A DNA stretch of 47,246 nucleotides from DATKXU01 sp035528905 (GCA_035528905.1 DATKXU010000020.1:1-47246); one strand, 5' to 3'; shown: positions 34,788 through 43,572, numbered from the stretch's first letter. The notes: a model not told the origin generated them from the sequence alone. A program made the numbers and translations.

Positions 34788-34902
34788 GTGATAAGGCGGC
34801 GCAGTCATAATCGGCTTATTGGTCGTGCACCGCTGCCCAGTTTGGGAGTGCGCTTTAGTTTATTGGCCGAACAGGGTATAATCGGCCAGGAGGGAAGAAC
34901 AA

Positions 34903-35553
34903 ATGAGATTGTCTCTCGCGCTGTTGGTTGTGCTTCTGCTCTTCACGTTCACAGCAATGGCTTCGGCGGCGGTCACTACACATGAGTACGTCGTTCACAC
35001 CAAGTGGAACCTGCTGAGCCTTCCCGGAATCCCGCTTGACCCGGACCCGCCCAGCTTATTCGGGGTTATTCCAATCAGTGGGAATCTCTACAAGTGGAAC
35101 GCGCCGTTGCAGGGCCTCGACATGTACATTGACGGGGATCCTGATTCCTTTGGGCATATGCTGCTCACTGACGGGTACTGGCTGAGGAACACTACTGGTT
35201 CCGCGCAACCGCTTTCCTTCTCCGGCCTGGATGACAACGACGACATGGACATCTGGATCAGCCTGCCCAAGAAGGGCTGGACGTTGATCGGCAACCCGTT
35301 CAGCTACCCGTTCCCGTGGGTGAATGCCAAGGTCACCGATGGCGATTCAACGATGCTTCTTCGGGATGCATCGCAGTGGGGCGTGAGATGGCTGTCCTCC
35401 GCCGCCATCGGTTGGGACGAGGTCGGCCAGGGAAACATTGTTGTCGGCGTTCCGGATGATAATCCGACGGAAGAGTCGCTGCGGGCCTGGCACGGATACT
35501 GGGTCAGGAGCTATAAGGACAAGGTAGCGCTGATCCTCGAATCCGTACCATAA
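34903..35553 (+). CDS. exported WNL/GYW repeat protein, copy 2
   Basis: A 216-residue exported paralog of the protein at 9976-10701. Signal peptide RLSLALLVVLLLFTFTAMA, cleaved near ASA-AV. Unit one runs from KWNLLSLPGIPLDP to DGYWLRNTTG. Unit two runs from KGWTLIGNPFSYPFPW to WHGYWVRSYKDKVALILE. Conserved landmarks shared with copy 1 are DMDIWISLP, VTDG, LLRDASQ and VGVPDDNP. AGGAGGG lies 8 nt upstream of the ATG, and an intrinsic terminator follows. It stands just after the large glycoside hydrolase. Function unknown; the repeated Trp/Tyr-rich turns suggest a compact carbohydrate- or surface-binding fold, which is speculation. Confidence 0.8.
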   Translation: MRLSLALLVVLLLFTFTAMASAAVTTHEYVVHTKWNLLSLPGIPLDPDPPSLFGVIPISGNLYKWNAPLQGLDMYIDGDPDSFGHMLLTDGYWLRNTTGSAQPLSFSGLDDNDDMDIWISLPKKGWTLIGNPFSYPFPWVNAKVTDGDSTMLLRDASQWGVRWLSSAAIGWDEVGQGNIVVGVPDDNPTEESLRAWHGYWVRSYKDKVALILESVP

Positions 35554-35581
35554 GACGATAGTTCAAGAGGTTGTTACCCAG

Positions 35582-35620
35582 CCGCTGGCGGCGCAAGTCA
35601 GTCGCCAGCGGTTTTCTTCT
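35582..35620 (+). terminator. intrinsic terminator after WNL copy 2
   Basis: CCGCTGGCG (35582-35590) pairs with CGCCAGCGG (35603-35611), followed by TTTTCTTCT. It overlaps the last codons of the convergent coiled-coil gene. Confidence 0.85.
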
Positions 35621-36521
35621 CGCCTTCTTTCATGCCTGCCAGCCGGGCCTTCAACGCCGCCTCTGCAGCCGGACTTTCCAGAATGCGGCTTATGATGATC
35701 AAGAGCTCCACTCGAACTTCAACCCGCGATCTCAGCGCGTCGGTGAGGTTGTTGATGGGTATTGACAGAATCCGCGGGTCTGCACCCCGAATGCTGGCGA
35801 GCATCTGCTTGATCTTCGTCTCCTCTTGGGCCAGTTCAGTTTCTTTGCGCTTCTCTAGTTCCTTGATGCCCTTGTCGCGCTCTTCGCCTGTCAGGTCCTT
35901 CAGACTGTCTGCCGCCTTCTGCCATTCTTGCTCTTTGTCTAGCTTCTTCACTTCCAGCAGCTCCGATGTCAGCCCCGTCTGAACTTTAGGCCAGTCTTGT
36001 TCCGACGCAGAGCGTACCTGCTGCACCATTTCTGCGGCGCGGCTTCGTGCCTCTGGGCTGCGTGTGATCTTTTTCACCTGAGACGGATCAAGCTGCCCGA
36101 CGCATGAGCTCACCGCAGATTGGAACTCCTGCCAGGCTCGCTGCCTGAGATCCTGGAGCTCTTTCAGCTTGGCTGAGGCGGCGCTCTCGACGGAGCTCGG
36201 GACATTCTTCCCCGCCGCCAGAGCGTCTTTCATCTGCTGCAGAGGGTTCTTTGTCTCCAGGAGAATGGCTTCCTCGCGCTTCCGGAAGTCCTCCCGCTTT
36301 GTCTTGAGCTCCTCCAACTTCGCAGCGAAGTACGTGACCTGCTTCTCGGTCAGCGCCAGCTTGGCGACGAGCTGCAGGACATCCACTTCGTCGGCTAGCT
36401 CGCGGATGTTGATCTCCGTAGTGGCTGGCGGTGTTGGCGGTTGATCTGCCGCCTGGAGGCATAGGGATGTCGCCGCCAGAATCGCCGATATTACAAAGAG
36501 CTTTCGGATAATTGGATGCAT
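35598..36521 (-). CDS. exported helical (coiled-coil) protein of unknown function
   Basis: A 307-residue protein with a signal peptide (RKLFVISAILAATSLCLQA-AD). It is otherwise almost wholly helical and charged: LALTEKQVTYFAAKLEELKTK, LKELQDLRQRAWQEF and EERDKGIKELEKRKETELAQE are heptad-like. The opening, with ADEVDVLQLVAKLALTEKQ followed by repeated Gln/Glu/Lys helices, resembles LTXXQ/Spy-like periplasmic proteins in character, but I see no defining motif. Probably periplasmic. The ATG lies 10 nt after GGGAG. The 3' end forms part of the terminator hairpin of the convergent WNL gene. Confidence 0.7.
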   Translation of the reverse strand: MHPIIRKLFVISAILAATSLCLQAADQPPTPPATTEINIRELADEVDVLQLVAKLALTEKQVTYFAAKLEELKTKREDFRKREEAILLETKNPLQQMKDALAAGKNVPSSVESAASAKLKELQDLRQRAWQEFQSAVSSCVGQLDPSQVKKITRSPEARSRAAEMVQQVRSASEQDWPKVQTGLTSELLEVKKLDKEQEWQKAADSLKDLTGEERDKGIKELEKRKETELAQEETKIKQMLASIRGADPRILSIPINNLTDALRSRVEVRVELLIIISRILESPAAEAALKARLAGMKEGEKKTAGD

Positions 36522-36596
36522 CCTCGATCATCTCCCGCTACGGCCTGCGTGACCCAGGCCGTGTGTGTCATTGCGTTCGCCAGTGGTTGATCCCGC

Positions 36597-36749
36597 TCAG
36601 TCGAGCGGCGTCTCATCCGCTCCCGCCTTCTTGTCCGATTTGAGCACCCTTGCGATGCAGAAGGCCGCCAGAGCCGTTATCGAAATCCAGGATACTGCTA
36701 GGAACGCCCATCCTGCAACACTCATGCGAGCGACTTCCCCTTCAGCCAT
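36597..36749 (-). CDS. tiny membrane protein overlapping the NSS symporter (possible MetS-like small subunit)
   Basis: A 50-residue protein starting at ATG 36749, eight bases inside the 3' end of the symporter gene (ATGGCTGA contains both start and stop). One membrane helix (GWAFLAVSWISITALAAFCI) is followed by a short charged tail (KSDKKAGADETPLD). NSS-family amino-acid importers of the MetP type are known to need a ~60-residue one-helix partner (MetS) encoded directly downstream, and this has the right place and plan, though not an obvious sequence match. The 8-bp overlap implies translational coupling. The frame also extends upstream to 36782, inside the symporter, but that is less likely. 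Confidence 0.65.
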   Translation of the reverse strand: MAEGEVARMSVAGWAFLAVSWISITALAAFCIARVLKSDKKAGADETPLD

Positions 36750-38271
36750 TGTTTGCTGCCTCCGATGTGAGACGTCTTGCAAATCCCACCATTACCATAG
36801 TAGCAGCGATGACCAGCACTATCAATCCTCTGGCTGCCCATCTCCACGGAACCTCTTCTTGTGGAACGCCCTCAAGCAGCAATTTGGCCATGCCCTGTTG
36901 GTGTATCCAGAGGACCAGCAAGCCGATCATGTACAGGGGAGTCACGTACTTCAGAACGTAGTAGAAGATGCGAGGCACCCGAATATCCGCTCCGGACATG
37001 ATCTCGCCCCAGGCCTTGTTCATCCCGAAGACCCATACGAACATGATTATCTCTATTGCTCCGAACACTACTATGCCCACGTTTACGGCCCAGAAGTCGA
37101 GCTCGTCCAGAAATCCGGGCGTCAGGATCACGGGCTGGATTGCCACGAGCACCAGAACGAGCAGCGCCATACTTGCCTTGGAGCGCGGCCAGCCGAGTTC
37201 GTCTTCGAGAAAGGCTACTGCGGGCTGAGCCAGGGATACCGACGACGTAATGCCCGCGAAGAACAACAGACCGAACCAGAGACAGCCTAGCAGGGCCCCA
37301 AGTGGCAGTCGGTCGAATACTATGGGCAGCGACATGAAGCCAAGATCGAAGATGCCTGCCTTTGCGATCTCTTGCGAAGCTATCGGCCCGAAGAACATGA
37401 ATGCGAGAGGTATCGCGAGCGACCCGGCGAGTATCACTTCGGCAAATTCGTTAGTCATGGCGGTGGTCAATCCGCTCAAAGCAATGTCATCGTGTTTCCG
37501 CAGGTAGGACGAGTAAGTCAATATCACGCCGAAGCCGACGCTCAGGGTGAAGAATACTTGGCCCGCCGCCGCGAGCCATACGTTGAGATCGCCCAGGGCG
37601 CTGAGTTTCGGATTCCAGAGGAAAGCCAGCCCATTAACGACATTCCTATCCGGGTGACCTGGGTCCGGTGTGCCCAAAGTGAATACTCTGACCACGAGTG
37701 CTATAGCGAGTACGAAGAGAACGGGCATCGCGATCTTCGCCAGAAGCTCGATTCCCCGTGATATTCCCCTGTAAATCACAGCGAAGTTCAGCAGCAGAGT
37801 GAGAATGAAGAAGAAATATGCGACCTTTGAGCCACCTGCTCCAAAGAAGCTGCTCAGGAAGTGGCCCATTTCTTCCCTCGTCCCGATTCCGGAATAGGCG
37901 CCTGTCAAGGCAAAGTAGCTGTACGCCAGAGTCCATGACTCGATGTAGGTGTAGTAGATCAGCACCACGAAAGGGAAGGCTATCCCGAATACGCCCAGAT
38001 ACTTGGATACTCTGCCCGGCCAGATCGCTTTGAACACGCCTGGGGCGGTTCCGTGTCCCCGTGTGCCTCCGAATCGGCCCATCGCCCATTCGACCCACAT
38101 CAGCGGTATGCCCAGGAAGGCCAGCGCTATGAAATACGGGATTATGAACGCCCCGCCGCCGTGGGATGCCGCCTGGCCCGGAAAACGCAGGAAGTTCCCA
38201 AGGCCGACGGCGCTCCCTGCGACTGCGAGGATCAGCCCGATCCGAGTTGCCCAATGCTCCCTGCCGTTCAC
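36742..38271 (-). CDS. sodium-dependent NSS-family transporter
   Basis: A 509-residue neurotransmitter:sodium symporter (LeuT-type) importing an amino acid or similar solute with sodium. It has ~12 membrane helices. The first contains the sodium and substrate motif GSAVGLGNFLRFP, followed by GGGAFIIPYF; FFTLSVGFGVILTYSSY corresponds to helix 6 and SLAQPAVAFLEDELGW to helix 8-9. The start is GTG 38271 with AAGGGG 7 nt upstream. A tiny one-helix protein overlaps its 3' end. The substrate cannot be read from sequence; MetP-like methionine or alanine import is one possibility given the small partner. Confidence 0.92.
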   Translation of the reverse strand: MNGREHWATRIGLILAVAGSAVGLGNFLRFPGQAASHGGGAFIIPYFIALAFLGIPLMWVEWAMGRFGGTRGHGTAPGVFKAIWPGRVSKYLGVFGIAFPFVVLIYYTYIESWTLAYSYFALTGAYSGIGTREEMGHFLSSFFGAGGSKVAYFFFILTLLLNFAVIYRGISRGIELLAKIAMPVLFVLAIALVVRVFTLGTPDPGHPDRNVVNGLAFLWNPKLSALGDLNVWLAAAGQVFFTLSVGFGVILTYSSYLRKHDDIALSGLTTAMTNEFAEVILAGSLAIPLAFMFFGPIASQEIAKAGIFDLGFMSLPIVFDRLPLGALLGCLWFGLLFFAGITSSVSLAQPAVAFLEDELGWPRSKASMALLVLVLVAIQPVILTPGFLDELDFWAVNVGIVVFGAIEIIMFVWVFGMNKAWGEIMSGADIRVPRIFYYVLKYVTPLYMIGLLVLWIHQQGMAKLLLEGVPQEEVPWRWAARGLIVLVIAATMVMVGFARRLTSEAANNG

Positions 38272-38651
38272 CCCTCAACCCCTTCGTCTGATACTACTAC
38301 TCATTCCCTTACTCGCGAACGGTGGCAACTAAAGAGTAATGAGTAATATTCGATACGTGAGGCCGGATGCTCCATCACGCGCGACTGCGCACCGCCTTTC
38401 GGATGGCATATTCTAGCATAAGCAAATGGAGCATGCAATCCAGCCCCAACGGGTTTCAGGTTGAATGTCCGAAGTTACCCCATGCGCCGTATCTGGAGGT
38501 TGGAAGTTGGACGTGGGATTCTACAAAAACCGCGCCCTCGCCATTCCGCGCCTACGGCGGGAAGCGTCAGGGCCTTTTCCCATTCTCCCACACTCCCATA
38601 CTCCCCGTCCTACCGGGGTTAAGTACAAATACCGGTTTTCGTGTGAAATCA
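38272..38651. repeat. intergenic stretch with several dispersed repeats
   Basis: It carries CTACTACTCATTCCCTTACTCGCG and AGAGTAATGAGTAATATTCG (ACTC type, 38293-38352), TTTCAGGTTGAATG (38454), GGAGGTTGGAAGTTGGACGT (38492-38514) and CCCATTCTCCCACACTCCC (38578-38600). No gene is supported; short frames here are translations of the repeats. The final part leads into the subtilase promoter. Confidence 0.65.
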
Positions 38652-38680
38652 TTGACAAGTCACCTGGCATGGGTTAAGGT
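38652..38680 (+). promoter_or_regulatory. possible promoter of the subtilase gene
   Basis: Consensus TTGACA (38652-38657) with a weak TAAGGT (38675-38680) 17 bp downstream. The leader would be ~120 nt. Confidence 0.4.
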
Positions 38681-38805
38681 AGTAAGTGTGTTGATGCGTC
38701 TACCAAATGCTCCAAGCGCCTCCGGGTAAGCAAGGCAATCCTTAGGTCTTTTTCGTCAGGATCGGCTGCTTCGCTCCAGACACGCGGAGAGGCTGTAAGC
38801 GCCGC

Positions 38806-41295
38806 ATGAGCATCTGCCAAAGATCGAATCTCATAACTAGTATCCTCCTCCTGCTGTTTGCGTTTGCAGGGGAAGCGGCATTCGGCCTCCCCGGCGAATC
38901 GCACCCGCGCCTGGACCCTGCTCTTAGTATGCTGGCAAGCGCACCGGCGCATGAGCGCGCTTCCTTCGCCTACAGGTTCAAAATTCTGGCGGCTCCAGAG
39001 GGCGATGAGCTGGGCGTCATCCTGCAGTACACCGGTGACCTAACAAAGCTGCGTGCGGCAGGCGCCCGAATCCGAACGCGATTAGGCAGCATACTGACTG
39101 CCACCATCCCTGTGGACAAGCTGAACGCGGTCGCCTCTCTCCCAGGTGTCAAGTACATCCAACCTGCCAAGCGCTTTGAACTTCTGCTGGACGTCAGCGT
39201 GCCGGAAACCGGGGCCGCCGGTCTCAGGTCGGGGACACCGCCCTCCTGGGAGGGCTACACAGGCAAGGGCGTCGTCGTCGGCTTTGTGGACACGGGCATT
39301 GATTGTACTCATTGGGACTTCAAGAATCCTGACGGTACCACGCGCATAGTGTCCATTTGGGACCAGAGCACCGGGACCGGAGGCGCGAACCATCCGCCGC
39401 CTTACGATTATGGAACCGAGTGGACGAAGGCTCAGATTGACGCTGGCCAGTGCACCGAGAAAGACACCTCCAGTCATGGCACGGGCGTGGCCGGCGTCGC
39501 GGCGGGTAACGGCTCGGCCACAGGCTACGGATGGCCTGCTTACCGGTACGTCGGCATGGCGCCGGAAGCCGATATCATCATGGTGAAATGCGCGTTCTAC
39601 GACGACGAAATCGTGGACGGTATCAACTACATCAAGAACAAGGCTGCCGCCCTTGGAAAGCCCTGCGCGATTAACCTGAGCATCGGCTCTCAGTACGGCG
39701 CGCATGATGGCACCGACATCGTCGAGCTCGCGATTGACCAGATCTCGGGATCCGGGGTAGTGGTCTGCACTGCAACCGGGAACAATGGCACAACTGATCC
39801 CACCAGATACATCCACGCCGAGTGGACGACTCCTGTAAAGGACTCCTCCGTCACCGCGGGCATCAATGTTCTCTCGAACCGCTCGAACCCCTTCTACATG
39901 GACCTCTGGTACGAGGGCAACGATTCCATTGACATGACGGTGACCACGCCGAACGGGTACAGCGTCACAATACAGACGGGGTACACCACAGGCGGTTATT
40001 GCGCGACCCTGGACGGCAATATCTGGTTGGATAATTCGCCCGGCGGTACAAATCCCTACAATGGGGATCACGAGTGTTTAATCGCCATTCAGAACGCGCT
40101 TTCTGGCGCCTGGAGCATCACGGCGACAGCCCGTACAATCAAGGCCGGTGGATTCTGTGACGCGTGGATTCTCGGCGGCCAGAACGTTTTCTGGTCGTCG
40201 TATGCCAATAACTCCAAATCATGCACGATTCCGGCCACTTGCATATCGGGGATCACGGTCAGCGGCTATGTGACGAAGAGCTGGTGGCACAATCCCGATG
40301 GCACTTTGCAAGGCTGGCCGAGCACCTACGGCTCTTTCTACACTGCGAGCGGCGAGGGTCCCACCAGGGATGGCCGACAGAAGCCCGACCTTGCGGTGCC
40401 GACTACGAGGATCGCCACCGCGAAATCCGCCGATTCAACTCCGAGCCCGACCGACATCGTGGAGGACGGCGTGCACATGGTGATGACTGGCACCAGCATG
40501 GCCGCTCCTCACATGACTGGTGCTGCCGCCCTCGCGCTGCAGAAAGATCCCACTGCAACCGCTGCGGAAATCAAGGAGCGAGTGATGTCCACCGCCAGGG
40601 CCGACAGCTTGACCGGCCCAGTGCCCAATATGAAATGGGGAAACGGCAAGCTGGACCTCGAGGCTGCGATGGGCCTCGTTCCTCTTTACACGAATGTCGC
40701 CGGTGCGAGGGCGCAGCCCGAGGGCGCGCTGGTGAAGCTGCCGGATCAGCTAGTCTCAGCCGGCATCAGCCAGATGGGTGACAGATTCTATATCGAGAGC
40801 CCGGATCGCAGTTGTGGGATACAGGTCCGCAGGGCGAGCGGCGATCAGCCGGCCGAGCGCGACAAGGTTACGGTGGTCGGCGGCATGGGACTCGCGGACG
40901 GCGAGCGCGGCATTCTCGATTCATCCATCACTCGGACGGCGACCGGCTGCACCCTGCCGGACCCGGTATGCATGACCAACCGCGACTTCGGCGGCGCTGA
41001 TGTAGGTTCCTTGATCCCCGGCATTACCGGCGGCTGTGGCCTGAACAGCATTGGGCTGCTGGTGAAGACTTGGGGCAAGGTGACTTACATTGGGTCCGAT
41101 CACTTCTACATAGATGACGGCAGTGGAGTCCAGGGCGCAGGGCATGTAGGCATCAAGATCCGCTGTCCGGGCCTCACGAAGCCCTCGCCCACCCAGTACG
41201 TCGTCGCCGCCGGGATATGCTCCCTCGAGCTCGACGGCTCAATCCGCTATCCCGTCCTCCGCGTCCGCAAGCAAGCCGATCTCGTCTACTACTGA
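38806..41295 (+). CDS. secreted subtilisin-like serine protease (S8) with C-terminal beta modules
   Basis: An 829-residue exported subtilase. Signal peptide SILLLLFAFAGEAAFG, an inhibitor-like propeptide (~50-125), then the catalytic domain. Asp162 is in FVDTGIDCTHWD, His224 in SSHGTGVAGVAAGNG, the oxyanion Asn326 in TATGNNG and Ser564 in TGTSMAAPHMTG. About 120 residues of beta-rich insertion (~335-460, FYMDLWYEGNDSIDMTV) separate the oxyanion Asn from the Ser region. The C-terminal ~200 residues look like two OB-like units (DRFYIESPDRSCGIQV and DHFYIDDGSGVQG). Probably extracellular protein degradation or processing. The ATG is only weakly supported by GAGAGG placed rather far upstream. Confidence 0.92.
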   Translation: MSICQRSNLITSILLLLFAFAGEAAFGLPGESHPRLDPALSMLASAPAHERASFAYRFKILAAPEGDELGVILQYTGDLTKLRAAGARIRTRLGSILTATIPVDKLNAVASLPGVKYIQPAKRFELLLDVSVPETGAAGLRSGTPPSWEGYTGKGVVVGFVDTGIDCTHWDFKNPDGTTRIVSIWDQSTGTGGANHPPPYDYGTEWTKAQIDAGQCTEKDTSSHGTGVAGVAAGNGSATGYGWPAYRYVGMAPEADIIMVKCAFYDDEIVDGINYIKNKAAALGKPCAINLSIGSQYGAHDGTDIVELAIDQISGSGVVVCTATGNNGTTDPTRYIHAEWTTPVKDSSVTAGINVLSNRSNPFYMDLWYEGNDSIDMTVTTPNGYSVTIQTGYTTGGYCATLDGNIWLDNSPGGTNPYNGDHECLIAIQNALSGAWSITATARTIKAGGFCDAWILGGQNVFWSSYANNSKSCTIPATCISGITVSGYVTKSWWHNPDGTLQGWPSTYGSFYTASGEGPTRDGRQKPDLAVPTTRIATAKSADSTPSPTDIVEDGVHMVMTGTSMAAPHMTGAAALALQKDPTATAAEIKERVMSTARADSLTGPVPNMKWGNGKLDLEAAMGLVPLYTNVAGARAQPEGALVKLPDQLVSAGISQMGDRFYIESPDRSCGIQVRRASGDQPAERDKVTVVGGMGLADGERGILDSSITRTATGCTLPDPVCMTNRDFGGADVGSLIPGITGGCGLNSIGLLVKTWGKVTYIGSDHFYIDDGSGVQGAGHVGIKIRCPGLTKPSPTQYVVAAGICSLELDGSIRYPVLRVRKQADLVYY

Positions 41296-41346
41296 TTCCT
41301 CCTTTTTCTCCTACTCATACTCTTACTAGTGAATCGTGATACGTGA
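41296..41346. repeat. ACTC plus GAATCGTGATACGTGATG repeat
   Basis: Directly after the subtilase stop: CTCCTACTCATACTCTTACT followed by AGTGAATCGTGATACGTGATG, the same two-part order as at 21071-21135. Confidence 0.75.
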
Positions 41347-41367
41347 TGATTCTGGACGCTAGATGCC

Positions 41368-41397
41368 TTGCCAAACCGCGTCCGCATATTGTAAGAT
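41368..41397 (+). promoter_or_regulatory. possible promoter of apgM
   Basis: TTGCCA (41368-41373), an 18-bp spacer ending TTG, and TAAGAT (41392-41397). The leader would hold the GCGGATT repeat at 41409-41455. Confidence 0.4.
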
Positions 41398-41408
41398 GGA
41401 CTTCCGGT

Positions 41409-41530
41409 TGCGGATCAACCAATTGCGGATTTCGGATTTCGGATTGCGGATTTGGGAATACCCGCTGACGGACGGAGGTATGCACGCATCACTCATTACT
41501 CGTCACGATCCGCGAGTACGAGTAAGACTA
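41409..41530. repeat. GCGGATTTCGGATT tract and ACTCATTACTCGT tract in the apgM leader
   Basis: TTGCGGATCAACCAATTGCGG and TTTCGGATTTCGGATTGCGG (41409-41455) are degenerate GCGGATT repeats, as at 5554-5580. CATCACTCATTACTCGTCACG and GCGAGTACGAGTAAG (41486-41527) belong to the ACTCGT family. Confidence 0.7.
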
Positions 41531-41543
41531 TGAGGAGGAGCCG

Positions 41544-42782
41544 ATGGAAGGACTCAAGGCGATCCTTTTGATATGCGATGGAATGGCGGATAGGCCGGTG
41601 CCCCGGTTGGGGGCGCGAACGCCTCTTGAGGCGGCGGACAACGTCAATATGAACACCCTGGCCCTCCAAGGCGAATGCGGCCTCATGGATCCCATCGCTC
41701 CAGGCGTCCGGCCGGGCAGCGATACGTCCCACCTCGCCATTCTCGGATACGACCCGTTTACGGCATACACCGGCCGCGGGCCATTCGAGGCGGCCGGAAT
41801 CGGCATGGACGTCCGCAAGGGCGACATCGCCTTCCGATGCAATTTCTCGACCGTCGGCGAGGATATGGTCGTCGTTGACCGCCGTGCGGGCCGAATAGAG
41901 GAGGGGACCGACCAGCTCGCCGCCGCCGTGAATGGCATGCGGATCGAGGATGTCACCTGCTATTTCAAGGAATCCGTCGCGCACCGCGGCGCCCTGGTGC
42001 TTCGAGGGCCGGGACTCGGCGCCTGCGTGACCGATGCCGACCCGCATGATGTGGGAGCAAAGATCTATAAGGCCGAGCCGGTTGATCCGAACGATCAGGC
42101 GAGCGCAAAGACCGCAGGGATCGTAAACGAGTTCGTCCGCCGCTCGTATGAGACGTTGAAGGCGCATCCGGTGAACAAGGCGCGCGAGGCCGAGCAGAAG
42201 CTGCCGGCCAACATCATTCTCCCCAGGGGCGCGGGCGTAGCTCCGCACATCGAGAGCTTCGAGGAAAGGTACAGCCTGAAGGGCGCCGCCGTCGTCGAGA
42301 CGGGCTTGATCGCCGGGATCGCGGTGTACCTGGGGATGGACGTCGTGGAGGCTCCAGGCGCGACCGGCGGCCTGGACTCCGATGTGATGTCCATCGGCCG
42401 CACGGTTCTGAAGGCGCTCGATGACCACAATTTCGTGCTCTGCAATATCAAGGGCTGCGATATCGCCGGCCACGACGGCGACCCGGATGCCAAGGTCAAG
42501 ATGATCGAGCGCATAGACGATGTCGTCGGAATGCTCATGCAGGCGGTTGACGAGTATACATACATCATCCTGACGGCGGACCACGCAACGCCGATCAGCG
42601 TGAAGGACCACTCTGGCGACTCCGTGCCCATCGTGTTCTGGGGCCCAGACGTGCGGGTTGATTCGATTCAAGTCTACGACGAGCGGTCGGTAGTCGGCGG
42701 CGGCATCGTCCGCATACCCGGCACGGCGGTGATGAACATCCTCACAAACCTGATGAGCACCCAGGAGAAGTTCGGCGCGTGA
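41544..42782 (+). CDS. apgM: cofactor-independent phosphoglycerate mutase, ApgM (archaeal-type) family
   Basis: A 412-residue alkaline-phosphatase-superfamily mutase interconverting 3- and 2-phosphoglycerate in glycolysis. Visible: ILLICDGMADRPVP at the start (metal-binding Asp), GSDTSHLAILGYDP with the phosphoserine-forming Ser, GRGPFEAAGIGM, KGCDIAGHDGDP (Asp/His ligands) and LTADHATPISVKDHSGDSVP (final His ligands). Length and order match the ApgM/aPGAM type rather than the ~510-residue GpmI. GAGGAGGAG lies just before the ATG. The two amidohydrolase-fold genes follow on the same strand, the first 55 bp away, so they may be co-transcribed. Confidence 0.93.
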   Translation: MEGLKAILLICDGMADRPVPRLGARTPLEAADNVNMNTLALQGECGLMDPIAPGVRPGSDTSHLAILGYDPFTAYTGRGPFEAAGIGMDVRKGDIAFRCNFSTVGEDMVVVDRRAGRIEEGTDQLAAAVNGMRIEDVTCYFKESVAHRGALVLRGPGLGACVTDADPHDVGAKIYKAEPVDPNDQASAKTAGIVNEFVRRSYETLKAHPVNKAREAEQKLPANIILPRGAGVAPHIESFEERYSLKGAAVVETGLIAGIAVYLGMDVVEAPGATGGLDSDVMSIGRTVLKALDDHNFVLCNIKGCDIAGHDGDPDAKVKMIERIDDVVGMLMQAVDEYTYIILTADHATPISVKDHSGDSVPIVFWGPDVRVDSIQVYDERSVVGGGIVRIPGTAVMNILTNLMSTQEKFGA

Positions 42783-42837
42783 GCCAGCGATCGGCGCTGG
42801 CCTGCGAACGCGGTAGTTTGACGAAGGGGTCATGCGG

Positions 42838-43572
42838 ATGGCTTTAGACGTTCAGATCATAGACGCGAATACCATGTTCGGCATCCATCCGACGCACAGG
42901 CTGGATATGTCGGTCGAGCGCCTGATGCGCGAGATGGACAGGTGTCGGATAGCTGGCGCCCTGACGCTCTCGACGGTCGGCATCTTCCATGATCACACGA
43001 GGGGCAACTCGATCACGCTGGAGGCGGCGAAGGCGAACAAGCGGCTGGTGCCGGTGGCGACCGTGAACCCAACGATTTACTTCGGCTCACCGGCTGACAT
43101 GCAGGCGATTCGCGCCCAGGGCTTCAGGATTCTCAAATTCTACCCGGCCGAGCAGGGCTGGGCTGTGGATTCGGCGGCATTCGGAGAAGTCCTGGTCGAA
43201 GCGGCGGCCCTCAAGATTCCCGTCATGGTGAACGCCTCCCGCTCGGGAGAGCCGACTGCCGTCGGGGTCCTCGCGGTGGAATATCCTGCTCCGGTGATCC
43301 TCTGCTCGGTTTCGCTGGATGTATTGAGCGAAGCGCTCGCTGTGATGGCCAAGCTGCCGAATGTGATGCTGGAGACGCACGAGCTGCACGTGCCGGACGC
43401 GCTGGAACTGATCGTGGATCGTGTCGGCGCAGATCGCGTGGTTTTCGGTTCTGGGGCGCCCAGGTGCTCGATTGCCAGCTCACTCAACTATATACTGAGT
43501 TCCACGCTGTCGGATGATGACAAAGGGCGCATTCTCGGCGGCAATATCAGCCGGATTCTGGAGGCGGCCTAG
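42838..43572 (+). CDS. amidohydrolase-2-fold protein lacking the usual metal ligands (1)
   Basis: A 244-residue TIM-barrel protein of the Amidohydro_2 kind. The usual IDxHxH at strand 1 is here IIDANTMFG (no His). The strand-5 His is replaced in KIPVMVNAS, the strand-6 His in PVILCSVS, and the catalytic Asp of the late GSD-P motif by RVVFGSGAP. The end, ILGGNISRILEA, is typical of the family. It may therefore be a binding or structural protein, or use a different chemistry. The ATG at 42838 is 8 nt after AAGGGG; ATG 42832 is also in frame but too close. Related to the next gene. Confidence 0.78.
   Translation: MALDVQIIDANTMFGIHPTHRLDMSVERLMREMDRCRIAGALTLSTVGIFHDHTRGNSITLEAAKANKRLVPVATVNPTIYFGSPADMQAIRAQGFRILKFYPAEQGWAVDSAAFGEVLVEAAALKIPVMVNASRSGEPTAVGVLAVEYPAPVILCSVSLDVLSEALAVMAKLPNVMLETHELHVPDALELIVDRVGADRVVFGSGAPRCSIASSLNYILSSTLSDDDKGRILGGNISRILEAA

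Noticed and set aside
38367..38729. 120-codon plus-strand frame before the subtilase
   Set aside because: Its codons are translations of the repeat tracts, and it overlaps the probable promoter.
39082..40071. 329-codon minus-strand frame inside the subtilase gene
   Set aside because: The plus strand has the complete catalytic triad; the antisense frame has no family features.
41496..42833. 445-codon minus-strand frame opposite apgM
   Set aside because: Shadow of a high-GC gene; the plus frame carries every catalytic motif of ApgM.
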